Source: Symbiodinium natans
Lineage: Eukaryota > Sar > Dinophyceae > Suessiales > Symbiodiniaceae
Reading direction: 5' to 3'
Length of the DNA stretch: 64,000 bases
Assembly (NCBI GenBank): GCA_905221605.1
Contig: CAJNDS010002397.1
Coordinates: 184,001 to 248,000, forward strand
How positions within the stretch are numbered: the first letter of the stretch is position 1; every line of letters starts with the position of its first letter. A program made the position numbers and the translations under genes. Below are positions 45,108-57,826 of this stretch, piece by piece. Under the pieces are notes generated by a model that was not told where the DNA came from, did no database searches, and was given only the letters and a program-made list of their open reading frames with translations.

Positions 45108-45260
45108 GAGCTGAAGCTCGAGTTCCATGAGCAACAGCAGTTCCGTGCAGAGCTCTTGGAAGAGCTGGATGCTTTTGAAGCAGCAGGAGGCGGCGCGGTG
45201 CCCCACAGAGTCGGGGTTTTTCTGTCTGACATGCTCGATGTCGGAGCCGAAACGCGCTAG
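45108..45260 (+). CDS. Candidate coiled-coil exon, unknown protein (partial)
   Basis: The acceptor GCACATCAG ends at 45107. The frame reads ELKLEFHEQQQFRAELLEEL, then DAFEAAGGGAVPHRVGVFLS, and reaches TAG at 45258-45260. The Glu/Leu/Gln-rich start has a heptad-like pattern typical of a coiled coil. The true exon may end before the stop at an unseen donor. It may belong with the P-loop exon at 46055 on the same strand, but nothing proves it. Confidence 0.45.
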   Translation, partial: ELKLEFHEQQQFRAELLEELDAFEAAGGGAVPHRVGVFLSDMLDVGAETR

Positions 45261-46054
45261 CAGCCCTTCAAGATCCCTCGAAGCGGAGAGAAGCTACAGA
45301 GGCCCTTAGAGCACCACAACAAACCATGTGAGCAGTCAACTCCTGAAGCGCCAAAGCTCCGAACTGAAAAAGCTGCGCATGCAAACCTTTAGCTCGAGAA
45401 TCTCCGAAGCATCGAGCTGACAAACCCATGTTTCGGGATTCGACTTTGGTGCCCAAACTTCACGGACAGCAGTGTCTACACGGACGCATCCTAAAAGCCT
45501 CAAGATGCCCCCCCGTCTGTGTAACATGCAAAGGCTTCATTAGTGGATCTCTTGCCATTGGAACTCCAGAGCGGCGAATTTCGAGACGCCAGCCTCGAAA
45601 GCCTGCTGCAGGCGATGTTCCCCTGTTTGGCAACATGCGCCGAGGCGCGTCGCTCGCGTGGAGCTGTGAGTCGACTCAACTCAGTCCTAATTGTGACTGC
45701 ACAAAATTCCCAGAGCAATCTGCCGGTCAAAGAGGCAACTTTGCGAGGGCCGCCCGACTGTTGGACGAGGATCCCACTTCAGATTCTTGGTGGAGATTGC
45801 TGTGTTTGGAGCATTCGCGGTTCACAAGTTCCAGGCTGAGATTGTGTTGGTGCTGGCACACCACAAGGTCCTTCACCGGCTGAAAGCTGGTTTCCGGGAA
45901 GGTGGGCGGGGCTGCGGACATTTTGCATTCTGCACTTGTTCTGTGAAATCAAAGAATCCGCCAAATGTTTCGAATTGCCTTTCGAATTGCCTGGCCTCAA
46001 CTGGCTCCGAGCTTCGTCACGCTTCGTCCATCTTTGCCCAGTGCGTGTGCACAG
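45261..46054. other. Coding-like segments, unassigned
   Basis: Frames at 45543-45660 (LPLELQSGEFRDASLESLLQ) and 45787-45905 (FGAFAVHKFQAEIVLVLAHH) look protein-like and lie between the coiled-coil and P-loop exons, so they may be exons of one gene. Edges are not resolved. Confidence 0.35.
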
Positions 46055-46158
46055 GGCAGAACATGGTGGTTGTGGGAGCTGGTGGGGTCGGCAAGACAGA
46101 GACTATCAAGCTGCTCCGCTGGGAAACTGGGGAAGTATGTGAAATACACATGCTGTGA
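46055..46158 (+). CDS. P-loop NTPase exon (Walker A)
   Basis: After a possible acceptor (GTGCACAG, ending at 46054) the frame reads QNMVVVGAGGVGKTETIKLL, then RWETGEVCE. VVVGAGGVGKTE is a beta-strand followed by a Walker A loop (GxxGxGKT), as in GTPases, NB-ARC/STAND ATPases and AAA proteins. The downstream Walker B is not found, so the subfamily is unknown. The GKTET variant also occurs in dynein AAA1, but the flanking residues do not fit dynein. The frame stops at 46156-46158, but a donor could lie earlier. Confidence 0.5.
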
Positions 46159-47390
46159 AGCGGTGAAGCTCAGGCTGGCAATGGAGGATCTCAGGAAGTC
46201 CAAGGCAGCATCTTCTTCCACCTTCCCAAAGCTTCCTTTTGCGACATGTGATGCAAATGCGAGGCCAGCTTTGACCTGCGGTCTTGGTACATGGAGCAGG
46301 TGTGAGATGTTGGGAGGGCCGTGACGGCTCGTGCTGTGAGGGTGACGCGATTGTACTCCAAGGGGGCTGCAACTTGCGTAGAGTATCACAGAGCTTACAG
46401 AGTTATTCCAAACGTTGCCGCCTCGGCCCTTGGGTAGGAACCAAGCCCCAGCTCGTGAAACCAACCCCTCCTGCTCCAACAAAACCTCCAAAGCTGCCGA
46501 ACGGGGGGGGGGGGCAAACTGCGAGGGCGGGGAAGCACGGTTCACGATGCAAACCTCTGACACCCACGGCGGGGGCCGAGGCTGAATTTGCAATTCCACG
46601 GAGCCCTGAAGGTTGGCATGACCAAAGAGAATCGGGGCGACTACGTCAAGGGCTACGGAGCTGATGGCAAGTCAAGAGTCAAGGAGTGCCGGAAGTGCCA
46701 AAAAGCTGAGAGAGTTGAGCTTCGTAGAAAAGTCCTGCATAAGACCGTCCGAATGGCGCCCTCGCTGCAGGAAGAGCAGCTCCAACTGCTTCATGCTCGC
46801 CACTGGCCCGAAGAAGGAATCTGAATCGCCCTTGTTGAGTGAAGCCCACTGCACAAATGAGAACTGCCTTGATCTAGTCATGCTACGTGCAACCTATGGC
46901 ACAGCCGGCTTGCTTTCCAACTGAAGCTGTGCGCAGCAGTGGGGATGGTGAGCTTAAGTGCTATGTATTTTCAAGTTGTGCTATCAGTAGGTAGCCTCTA
47001 TCATGCAGCAGCCGGCACGAAAGTGATACGTATTTAGTCCTTGAACTCATGCTACAGTCATTAAGGGGAGCGCGAGATCAAGACTGACATTTCAGAAAAG
47101 CGTGCCGACATCCTCTTCTTCGACGAAGCACCCCGGCTGCCAACGACCTTGCGAACAAATGTGTTTCTTGTGGTTCAGTGTTATCAAAACCTGGGACTGC
47201 AAGAACCACTTAATTGTTCGAAGATATTCAGTGGCAGTTACATGCTTTTCTAGATAGCTAGCAGAATAAGAGCACCTTCCCCGGCCTTCCCACGCCTTAT
47301 AAGCCTTACACATGCGACGAGGATTTCTGCACAATGCATATCGATCTCCAACCAATGAATTTACACACGAAGCACGGTGTCTCAAAGAAC
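46159..47390. other. Mostly non-coding; unassigned open frames
   Basis: A Pro/Lys-rich frame at about 46440-46510 (KPTPPAPTKPPKLPNGGGG) and a basic frame at 46620-46760 (ENRGDYVKGYGADGKSRVKE) are weakly protein-like. G11 at about 46505-46515. Otherwise nothing. Confidence 0.35.
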
Positions 47391-47391
47391 T

Positions 47392-47430
47392 GTAATTTTA
47401 ACGCTACGCGACCCGCCTCGGCCCGGCCCA
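47392..47430 (+). repeat. Dispersed repeat, copy B
   Basis: GTAATTTTAACGCTACGCGA is followed by CCCGCCTCGGCCCGGCCCA, matching 42821-42858. Copy B immediately precedes telomere-like DNA. Confidence 0.8.
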
Positions 47431-47490
47431 GCGCATCCGCGTGAGCATGGTGATTCCGCAGCGCCCAAGTCGCTGGACCCCAAGCAATAA

Positions 47491-47632
47491 GGGTTGGGTT
47501 GAGGGTTGAGGGTTGAGGGTTCCGGGTTTATGGTTTATGGTTTGGGGTTTGGGGTTGAGGGTTAGTTCAGGGCTCAAGGTTCACGCTTTGGGGTTGAGGT
47601 TTTTTTTGGGTTTAGGGTTCGGCTTGGAGTGA
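47491..47632 (+). repeat. Degenerate interstitial telomere-like repeat (TTTAGGG type)
   Basis: About 140 bp of GGGTTGGGTTGAGGGTTGAG, GGTTTATGGTTTGGGG and GGGTTTAGGG variants. Only one perfect TTTAGGG is present; the others are diverged. Confidence 0.7.
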
Positions 47633-47691
47633 TCGTAGGGTTGAGCCAGGCCCCTTAAGGTTTAAGGCGACTCTTCGGCACGGGTGGGGTA

Positions 47692-49750
<2,059 letters not shown>

Positions 49751-50233
49751 AAGGGACCCCCGCGAACAGGGCACAGCAATGTCACAGCCGTCACCTTCAC
49801 AAGCACTCAAACAGGCAGCTTTTCAGCATTGCAGCGACGCGCACAGGCGATGCTACGTGGATCGACTTCAGCCAGCCATACAAGAAGGTCCAGCAGGCCT
49901 TTGGTGTGGCAGATGCCGTAATCGAAACATGTTGTGAGCTTCCTGACATTTCCTGACAGCAGTTTGTGTTGTGATCCCATGCAGGAAGCCATGATTGAGG
50001 GCATCCTTGCCTCAACAGTGGGTGAGGACGACGTCACGCTGCTTGGCACGACGCGTTGCAAACTTGTCCCGTGGCATCTTGTCAGAGCTACTGCACGGCA
50101 CTGCTGTAGTAAGCCGAAACTTGGTCCAAGGGACGAACTTGTGGATTATTTCATGGGTATGCCGAATGCGTACTTGCCGTTCCTGATCAACAAGGACACT
50201 GCACGGGCTTTGCAGCACTGGACACTTTTGTAG
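49751..50233 (+). CDS. Candidate exon(s), unknown protein (partial)
   Basis: The frame around 50020-50233 reads VGEDDVTLLGTTRCKLVPWH, then LGPRDELVDYFMGMPNAYLP and FLINKDTARALQHW. The composition is convincingly protein-like and a further coding exon follows on the same strand. The start is uncertain: the region 49751-50000 has no clear signal. No domain is recognised. Confidence 0.4.
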
Positions 50234-50259
50234 TGGACAGCAGCTGACGCCTCGATCAG

Positions 50260-50520
50260 GGCAACATTTTGGACGTGCTCGCTGGCAAGCCCAAAGAAGA
50301 GGCAGCGGATATCATGCGATCCACAGCAAAGAACCAGGCCCGGATGCATGTCATAGACGGCGTCTGTACTCTGCACCTGATTCTGCCTGGGACACGAGTT
50401 GAATACGTTTGCTGTTCTGTGAACTTGCAATTTGCTGAAGGTTGGTGGGAAGCTTATCAAGATCAACATCGGCTTCCAGGCCAGTTTTTGACGGTTGACG
50501 GTGTCTATCAGAATGCTTGA
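50260..50520 (+). CDS. Candidate terminal exon, unknown protein (partial)
   Basis: The acceptor CTCGATCAG ends at about 50259. The frame then encodes about 86 residues with no interruption: NILDVLAGKPKEEAADIMRS, HVIDGVCTLHLILPGTRVEY, NLQFAEGWWEAYQDQHRLPG, ending VDGVYQNA at TGA. Helix-like and strand-like segments alternate as in a folded domain, but I do not recognise the family. It probably continues the 50.02-50.23 kb exon. Confidence 0.5.
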   Translation, partial: GNILDVLAGKPKEEAADIMRSTAKNQARMHVIDGVCTLHLILPGTRVEYVCCSVNLQFAEGWWEAYQDQHRLPGQFLTVDGVYQNA

Positions 50521-50673
50521 CCGTCAGCAGTGCATGATACCTTCCCCAGTTTGTACCAGCATGCAGCTCAGATAGGCAGCTTGATGGTGCAGGTCCAGAA
50601 CATGAAGCTGTCTAGACTGTTGCAGGGGAAGTACATTGCTGATGCAATCTTCTTCCTGTGTTTTGTCCTGCAG

Positions 50674-50838
50674 GCGTCAGAAGAAGCTCGCGCGGCAATT
50701 AAAGCTCTCCTGGTCAATCCCCACGCAGAAGTCCAGGCAAGGAGCGTTGCCGACCTGATCTTTGCTACCGCTTGCTGTGACACAAGGGAAAGGCACGTCA
50801 CACTGGCTGTTTGCTGTCCATTCTGCTGCTCGAGGTAA
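50674..50838 (+). CDS. Candidate exon, helical-repeat-like (partial)
   Basis: The acceptor TTTGTCCTGCAG ends at 50673. The frame reads ASEEARAAIKALLVNPHAEV, then QARSVADLIFATACC, an amphipathic helix pair similar to ARM/HEAT-type solenoids. The frame is open upstream to 50530, but that part looks less protein-like. The stop at 50836-50838 may lie in an intron. Confidence 0.35.
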   Translation, partial: ASEEARAAIKALLVNPHAEVQARSVADLIFATACCDTRERHVTLAVCCPFCCSR

Positions 50839-51352
50839 ACACACAAATCTAGTTCTGCACTTGCTATTCGTAGGAGCTTGCAGTGCAAGGTAGATGCTCG
50901 GAGCAGTCTGCTGCAATGGTTGGGCTATTTTGGGCTAAGGGTCTGCAGGCTTCTGCCGCTTCTCTCTTTTTTCGCCCGCTCTTGGGGCGGCCTCCTCTGT
51001 GCTGGATGCCGCGGTGCAGCCTGTCTCCACGCCCCCATGCATTCTTCTGCTCTTTTGGGGGGGGGTGGCCCTTTTGAAGACCTTTCAGGCATGTTCAGGC
51101 CCTCCAGGCCCTCCGGGTGCAATGAGGTGCTATCATCTAGTGCATTCTAGTGCTATCTAGCTTCTCATCGCTATGCGACAATCCTGCGCCGTGGAAGGAC
51201 TCGGCCGGCCTCGGTGCCGTGGCGGCCATGGCCGTGCAGAAAGGACGCCTGGGCCTTACGCGTAGCAACGGCTGGCCTTCCGAACTGCGGTCAAGGACTT
51301 TGTAAGTCTTTGTAAGCCAAGTGAATCCGCTTGTGCTACTCCACATGCGAAG
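50839..51352. other. No supported gene
   Basis: Only short frames without motifs. Contains a G10 run at about 51056-51065. Confidence 0.4.
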
Positions 51353-51456
51353 GTCAGGGTTACTACATTCCGCGCTTGATGAGAGAAGGATTCTTCGACT
51401 ATTGCAGAGACGCATCGGACAAGGACAAGGCGGCAGTGAGGCCCATTTGCGATTGA
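51353..51456 (+). CDS. Candidate terminal exon, unknown protein (partial)
   Basis: Following CATGCGAAG (AG at 51351-51352) the frame reads QGYYIPRLMREGFFDYCRDA, then SDKDKAAVRPICD, and stops at TGA. The aromatic and charged pattern is protein-like and stands out from the competing frames. No family is recognised, and the upstream part of the gene is not located. Confidence 0.4.
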
Positions 51457-53140
51457 CCACCACAGCCTTCTCAAAGACTGGAAGAAACTTCCATTTTTGC
51501 CATTGCGGTCGTGTGAAAACAAACCTTGCACCGGACTGCCTTGCTGTGGCGATGTCGATTCAAACCAGTCAGATCAGTCTGGCCCAGCACTTGCACATGG
51601 CTACATCATGGTACATCGGTCCGTGATGCCAAGGCACCGCAAGTTCTGTTCATGGCATCAGACCTGATGCATGCGGAGACCGAGAACAACTCATCGCAAC
51701 CCGACTTGATGCATGGTTCCATGTGGTATTGTTGTCCCACGAAGCACTTGTCGACGCGCAGCAGCCAGGTCCACAACTACAAGTGGCTTGTCCAAAGACG
51801 ACGAGTCGGACGATTTCAACTGCGCCCACAAATGGTTGCTTGGGGCAGCAGACAGAGCACGGGAAGCTGAGCGGACATGTAAAGAGAGCCATTCTTGAAA
51901 GAATTTCGACTGCTTTGTGAACCTCGCCTCCGTCGAGTCTATTGTTAAAGCACTAGATTCTACAGTGTTGGTCTGGACACTTTTGGCCTTGGTGCAGTAA
52001 GGTACAATGTCTGCCCGGACCACGATGGGCTATACCCTGCTCCAGAGAACGCAGAAAGCCCCTCGGCAGACACTTCAGCACAGGGCATTGGCTCGGCCAG
52101 CCGAACCAGCGCCCCGTGTGTTTTGCCTTTTTTGCCTTTTTGCTGGGCCAGCCGAGCAGAATAAAGTGCTCCCTTGGACGGAAGGGACGGGGCCTAGATG
52201 GAGCCTTCTTGAGCCCTGCCCGCAAGTGAGCGAGTGACCCGGGGCGCCCCGATTGTTTTCTTCTTGCGCCCGAAATGCTGTGAGCGAGTGGCTTAGAGCG
52301 TTCCGCAGAACAACAAAACGCATCCTTGGACCGCCTTGATGGAGCCCCGCCCCCCTCTCTCCCTCCCCTAACCCTGCTTTCATTATGTTCTTCAGCGTGC
52401 AAGACTTGATTTGCAAAGAAGATTTGACATGAAGAGGATTCTCTGCAAACTCGATGCAAATGGGCCGCCCCCCCCCGCCCCCCCTCCCCCCGGCCCCGTT
52501 TTCGCATGGGTTTCCTGCACATTTCAATTTCAGCTTTGGCTGAGTCTAATCTGACGTGCACGGGCTGGAGGTGCGGACGACTTCGTCATTCGGCTTGATG
52601 CGACTCTTGACTTCCCACTGTGGTCACGGCATCAGAATGTGGCATGTTAAGGCTACGTTGAGGCCATTAGGGTTCTGGAAGGAGTACAGTGCACCCTGCA
52701 CACAGATTCCTTGTCAAGCCGTTCTTAGTGCCGTTCTAACATTGAGCAGTCTTCAAAGCCATTCGGAAGTTCAGTTTGACTCAGTTAGACTCAGCTCATA
52801 AGCTCAGGACTCAGTCTGTTTGGATGCAGGCTGGTTGGCTCTTCATGGCATCCGCAACTCGGTTACAGCTTTTCAACTGTGCGCGAAGCCGCGAAGCGTT
52901 CCCCCAAGTGCCCACATCTCCGCGCTTCCGAGTTTGGTGGTGGCACGTCCGTGCTACTTGCCCGATGTCGCCTAGTGGCAAAGAAGCGCGTTGAGAGACA
53001 CAGGTCCTTGTGCAAGCTCTTTTCGTGGACTCCGCGTTCGGTGAGATATGTTTACTGTTGTGTTCCTGTCCACCTGCCTTGTGCTGTGGTGGCATCTGCT
53101 CCCAGGCTTTGTCAAAGCTGAGTCTCGCCTGTCTTACAGG
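51457..53140. other. No supported gene
   Basis: Long minus-strand frames (51953-52561) are Arg/Gly/Ser-rich without domains and probably fortuitous. A C-rich patch lies at about 52469-52495. Confidence 0.4.
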
Positions 53141-53314
53141 TGGTCACGCAAGGCAGGGGTGTGCTTCAGTGTCCATCATGAAGACCCCTCTTCACCAAAC
53201 AAGCGTTGAAATGCTGCAATCCGCTTTTTTTGGGCATCAGGCAGAGTCGTGGTTTTCACCCGAAAGAGAGCACGTGATGGAATTCATTCTTGGGGCCGGT
53301 GGCCCAGCCATGTG
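53141..53314 (+). CDS. Candidate terminal exon, unknown protein (partial)
   Basis: The acceptor CTGTCTTACAG ends at 53140. A frame containing MKTPLHQTSVEMLQSAFFGH, then QAESWFSPEREHVMEFILGA, ends at TGA. A clear pyrimidine tract and balanced composition support an exon. No domain is recognised. Confidence 0.4.
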
Positions 53315-53590
53315 AACTCCAAACGATCTGGTACTCGAGCAATTCTGAATTTTCCCTGACTACACTCTCGGCTACACTCCCATCTGGCTCAGGTTTTGAC
53401 GAGACTTGGCCGACCTTTAACGGCAGGGTGCTGTGAGCCTCTTGTGGTCATGTGGAGACGCGGGCGGTCAGTCTCCTTCTCCCTGCTATGAAGTGGGCGC
53501 TTCGTGTTTGCAGCCCTGCCTCTACCTTTTGGGCCCGCGGTCACCATAACCCTCTCTGTACTGTGCCCACCGCGCCATGTTGCACCATGT
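53315..53590. other. Nothing recognised
   Basis: Short spacer between two candidate exons, without motifs. Confidence 0.4.
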
Positions 53591-53755
53591 TGCACCACTT
53601 GAACTTGTACTGCACGAATCAAGGATCATCTCGTTTCTGGACTTCGCAGATGCTACGTGTGAGCTCGACAGAGGGAAGCGGTATTTTGAGACTTGGCACC
53701 TCTTCACGCCAACCGGAAGTAGCCGGGATCTCTACTCACATCCATTGTTCCAAGT
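53591..53755 (+). CDS. Candidate exon, unknown protein (partial)
   Basis: The frame reads LELVLHESRIISFLDFADAT, then CELDRGKRYFETWHLFTPTG and SSRDLYSHPLFQ, up to a possible donor at TTCCAAGTAGC. It is protein-like and lies about 1 kb upstream of the first ion-channel module. It could be part of that gene's cytoplasmic N-terminus, but nothing proves the link. Confidence 0.4.
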
Positions 53756-54530
53756 AGCTACTCCTTATCATTGTGGTTGTTGTATGTTGTTGTGTGCACG
53801 TTGCTATTGTTTGGAGGAAAGATATACAAAGAGCAGCTTCTTTTTCAAGCAGCACGTTGCATGACGCGCCTGCACCTAGGACAGTTGGAAAGATGCAGCT
53901 TGGTATTTTGAGCATTTGATGCTTGGACTTTCATTCATCTGAGCATTGACCGTGACTTATTGTTGATGGAGTTGTTGCTCCTTGAAAGTACTACGGAATG
54001 ATGATCGCCCTCCAATTTTCAAGAAGCAGAAGCTGCTCGCAAGCCAAGCTGATACAGCCTCGTGAGGACTGCCATGCTGCTTCTTTTGTCGGTGTCTCTG
54101 CGGCTCTACACTGCCGATCTGCGGCATTCGACCTTCCCTCGTACGCCACTCGGCTGCAAGGGCGAGAAGGGCATCGTTGGGTGAGCATCAGCTGGGATGT
54201 TCACAAGGGAAAGTTGATGGGAAGGGCATGGCTGATTGACACCGGCACGAACTTACTCGCGTTTCACTTGAGTTCAAAGCATCATGAGACGCCAAGATTA
54301 TTGAAGCCTAACATGGCCACCTTCACGTTCCGACCTGGTTTGTGACATCTTGCACCCGAGTTCGGGGCTAAGGCGGTACTTCTTTACTTCTCCGCTTCTT
54401 TGGTCAGATGTCCTTGCCATGATCCCCACGTTTGTGGATCTAATGTTGCCCCAGGCGATCGCTTGATGCTTTGATGCTCTGCTCACCATGAGTAGGGAAG
54501 AAGTGTCTGTATTTCAGCCTCGCTTCCATG
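53756..54530. other. Unassigned region upstream of channel module A
   Basis: A plus frame at 53998-54345 (HRWVSISWDVHKGKLMGRAW) is weakly protein-like. Voltage-sensor segments would be expected here but none is recognised. Confidence 0.35.
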
Positions 54531-56040
54531 CCCCTGCAGTATGCGGACCTCTTTCCGAACCTCATTTGGCTGCGGATTCCTCGTATGGTGGACGTGACGC
54601 TGCGGGCAGGACACAGCGAAGAAGGTGCAAAGTTGGACGGAGGGTGCCAGTATGTGCCAGTCTTTCGTGCCGTGTTGATCGGTCGAGTTACAGGTCTTGT
54701 TGTGAACAGAGTGGGACAGATGAAGGCTTGGGTATTCTGGCGAAGCTTCTATGGTCAAACTGGAGTTCTTTGTCTGAAGCTGGAGTGCCCCACTGGGCAA
54801 CCGCCACATTCATCTCAGCAGTGATGAGTCCGATGGTCACGTCATGTCCTGAGTGTACAATCCGTGCCAAACCTTAGCGCATGCCCAAGGCTTGCTGCAG
54901 ATTTCAGCTCCTTGGCGGAAGCACTATGGTAAGTACTATGGGAGCACTCTGTGGTCCCTGTCTGTGCCATCGTCAGAGAATCTCTGTGGCGCTCTGGAGG
55001 GGGTTCAGAGGTCCACTTGCTCGGTGCCATGTGGATGTCTTGCAGCACCGTTCATTTCCTGACGCTCGGCCTGCAGTGGCCTGTGCAGAGCAGATGCAGG
55101 TGACCTCAGACGGTAGTTTCAGTTGCTGCTGGCGCAAGGATCCATTATAGGGCACTTCATGATGCTTTCAGCCACCGGGTTTCTGGGAACAACCGCGAAT
55201 CCGGGAACTCAGGACCGAACGGGACAACGAGGAGTTCTACTGGGGAGTTGAACCAGGCCAGGAGTCGGCCAGGAGTCGGCCAGTATGCAGCATTATGCAG
55301 CATTCTTCTAAGGTTTCAGATGCAAAAATGTAGCGTCATGCGGCATTGGACCGCAGAGCTTGGGATTTCTGCTGTGCCGAGACTTCTACGCCAGGCTACC
55401 ACAGGTACGTCTCCATCCCTTCGGCAATGTACTATGCTACCTGGACGTGAAGCGCATTCTATGAAGTCTCTGCGAAGTTGCCGTCTCTAAGGCTTTAATT
55501 GACTTCCATGGCTTCTTGCTGGCACAGAGAACCCTCCTGGATTTTGGGCCTGCCAACATTAAGCTTGAGCTGTCATCTTGCTTGTTGTAGTGTTTCCATG
55601 TGATGTGCTTGGCCTGGAGGTGAGTTCCCGAACGCTGACGAGTTCTCCCGACCACTTGGGCGGATGAACTGCATGGTGCCTTTCCGTATCTTTCCGTCGT
55701 CCTTGTGCCAGTGTTGAAAGCTCTTGTCGTGCCGGTCGTTTTCTCAGCCATTTGAAGCATCTGAAGGTGATCTGCCTCGTTGGGACTGCCTTGCTGAGCG
55801 TTCCTGCTGGTGTTCTTGGTGCAGCTTTCCAGGCCATGATCGTAGTTGTCCTACATTTCATGCATTGCGTTCGCTGGGGTGGTGGGGTGGGTCAGCCGCA
55901 AGTCTCACACCGTGCATTTGCCTGCATGCTTGTTTACGTACAGCTCGAACTTGTGGCCACGCAGATCGCCAGGACCACATCAAGTCCAAGCTCTCGCACA
56001 GAGTTCTGCGTGTTGAGGACTTCAGCTGCTTCAGTTGCAA
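54531..56040 (+). CDS. Ion channel (voltage-gated K+/cation type), module A
   Basis: The pore-module segments occur in order. The S5 end is at about 55155-55195 (FMMLSATGFLGTT) and a post-S5 turret exon at 55213-about 55254 (TERDNEEFYWG). The pore helix is at 55405-about 55441 (YVSIPSAMYYAT) and a filter-region exon at about 55530-55572 (LLDFGPANIKLEL). S6 is at 55767-55832 (CLVGTALLSVPAGVLGAAFQ) with its gating Pro and Gly. After a GC-AG intron (55833-55972) a cytoplasmic helix DHIKSKLSHRVLRVEDFS follows. A segment at about 54550-54600 (FPNLIWLRIPRMVDVTLR) may be S4. The S5-P-S6 order and the IPSAM pore-helix motif point to a tetrameric cation channel in a membrane. The canonical TVGYG filter is absent. 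The module is about 2 kb upstream of a related module B; they may be tandem genes or two domains of one large channel. Confidence 0.65.
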
Positions 56041-57826
56041 TCTATGTGCGCAGTGTATTGCAGTGCATAGGGCCGGCTTGACTTATTGACAGGAAGGCAG
56101 CCCGCCATGTACTGCCGTGTGGGGAGCGTGCATGGTTGGCCTTGTCGCCGGTGCCTTACCTCGGTCCGTGCACTGTTTGAGGACAAGGGCCGTGGCCCTG
56201 TTGCGATGTTTTGACATGGCTACCGACCCACTTGGGTGAAGTATGGTCCTGTCACCTGCTATGCGAAGTGGTGATGCAAGTTGTTGGAGTTGTTGGTGGG
56301 TTTAACAGTCAGTTGCAGTAGTGTTGAGATGCATGTGCATGGTAAAGACTTGTGCAGCCATTCAGTTGTTGTCGACCGGGAACTTCGTCTTCCTCACCAC
56401 CGTGTACCAGCAGCCGGTGGGAGAGTCAGACACGGAAGGCGACTGAGTTTGCAATTACGACTTGCTAACTTTGTTAGGGGGACTGAGTCTTTCGACTTGC
56501 TAACTTTGTAACTGACTCTGCGTTGACTTTGTGGCTGCATCTACCATCATCCAATAGTATTCCTGCATGAGACTTCCCGACATCCATCAGCTCTGCAGGC
56601 AACGCCTGTTCCGAAGAGTGCATCATAGTGCAACGTTGACGGCCAGCAGTTGAATCGTTGCGCAGTCCTGCATGCAGTCCTGAATGTGCCCAAGGTCGTG
56701 CATATGCTGCAAGTGGGTGGCAGGCTGCGGCGAAGTGACCTCAGTGCCGTCAGCATTTTGGGGGCCGGTGAGTGTCGACCCGAGACATGATCATGTGGCA
56801 CGCTGTGGCAAACTCCCAAAGGATCGCGCCTTGTCGCTACCTCGACGTCATCTTGGCTGTGCCCTTCCTGGTGCCCTGTAAAAAGACATGTCCCCCGTGT
56901 TTTGAGGAGCACGGCTCCAGCGACCACTTTCGATAATGGGTTTGAATGGTTGCAGCCTGCCTGTCAGGTCGACTGGTCGCAGCAGTTGCTTTGCACAGCG
57001 TGCCTTGGCTTATGAATTGCGATGAAGCCATTGGCTACTCTGGTTTGTGGAAGCCGTGTGTAGCACCCTTGGCAGTTTGTAGAAGCGATGGGTGGCGACC
57101 GGCTCATGAAGCTAGGAACATTCGCAGCTACCTTCTGAGTGCAGATCACCTTGCACCAGCCTTACAGCCGTGTGCGTCCGTGTATTGAGCTTTTGGGCCT
57201 TAGAAGAGCCAGTTACAGTGGGCCTCTTGAGGCAGATCTTCTGGCCTGGTTGCCTTCCTACTTCCTCTACATCTCCCTCCTTTTGCATGGCAGCTGTCAG
57301 GACAGTGACCGCAGCACAGCCTGAAGTGCCATGATTCCTCCAGCCATGGGGCCATGGGAGGAGTTTCAGGGCAGCCAGCGTCAGGCAGATTACAGCAAAG
57401 AGCAGCTCGCAGCCTGATGCACATTGTTCTGCTTGTGGAGCTTGTCTTGCCCATTCTTGTCACAGGAATTTGAGTCATGTGAGTCCGAATGAGTCCTGTG
57501 CATGAGACAAAATGTGAATGTGATCCTGGCACATCTGCAAGGCATTCCACGGCATGTGTATGTTCCGCTGGATCAAGTTGGATGGTGCCCAGGCTGCAAG
57601 CTGAACACACACACACACACCACATCTCTGCAGCCAACGATCATGTGGCCCGCAAAAAATCTCCGGCCTGACTGCAGGGGGGCTGGAATTGAGTTCTTGA
57701 GGCGGTAGCCCTCTACACTCATTCGAACCCCAAACTGTAGACAAGAATCACGTGTGGTCTCGGCCGGAAATCGAGGGCGAAAGGTGCCGTTTGAACCTTG
57801 TTTCCAGCAGATGTTGATGAGATCAG
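56041..57826. other. Between channel modules; no assigned exons
   Basis: Voltage-sensor exons of module B would be expected here. A hydrophobic frame at about 57220-57300 (DLLAWLPSYFLYISLLLHG) could be a transmembrane segment, but no S4 arginine pattern is seen. Confidence 0.35.

Noticed and set aside
51953-52561. 202-codon minus-strand frame
   Set aside because: Arg/Gly/Ser-rich without motif, overlapping C-rich runs; no exon signals.
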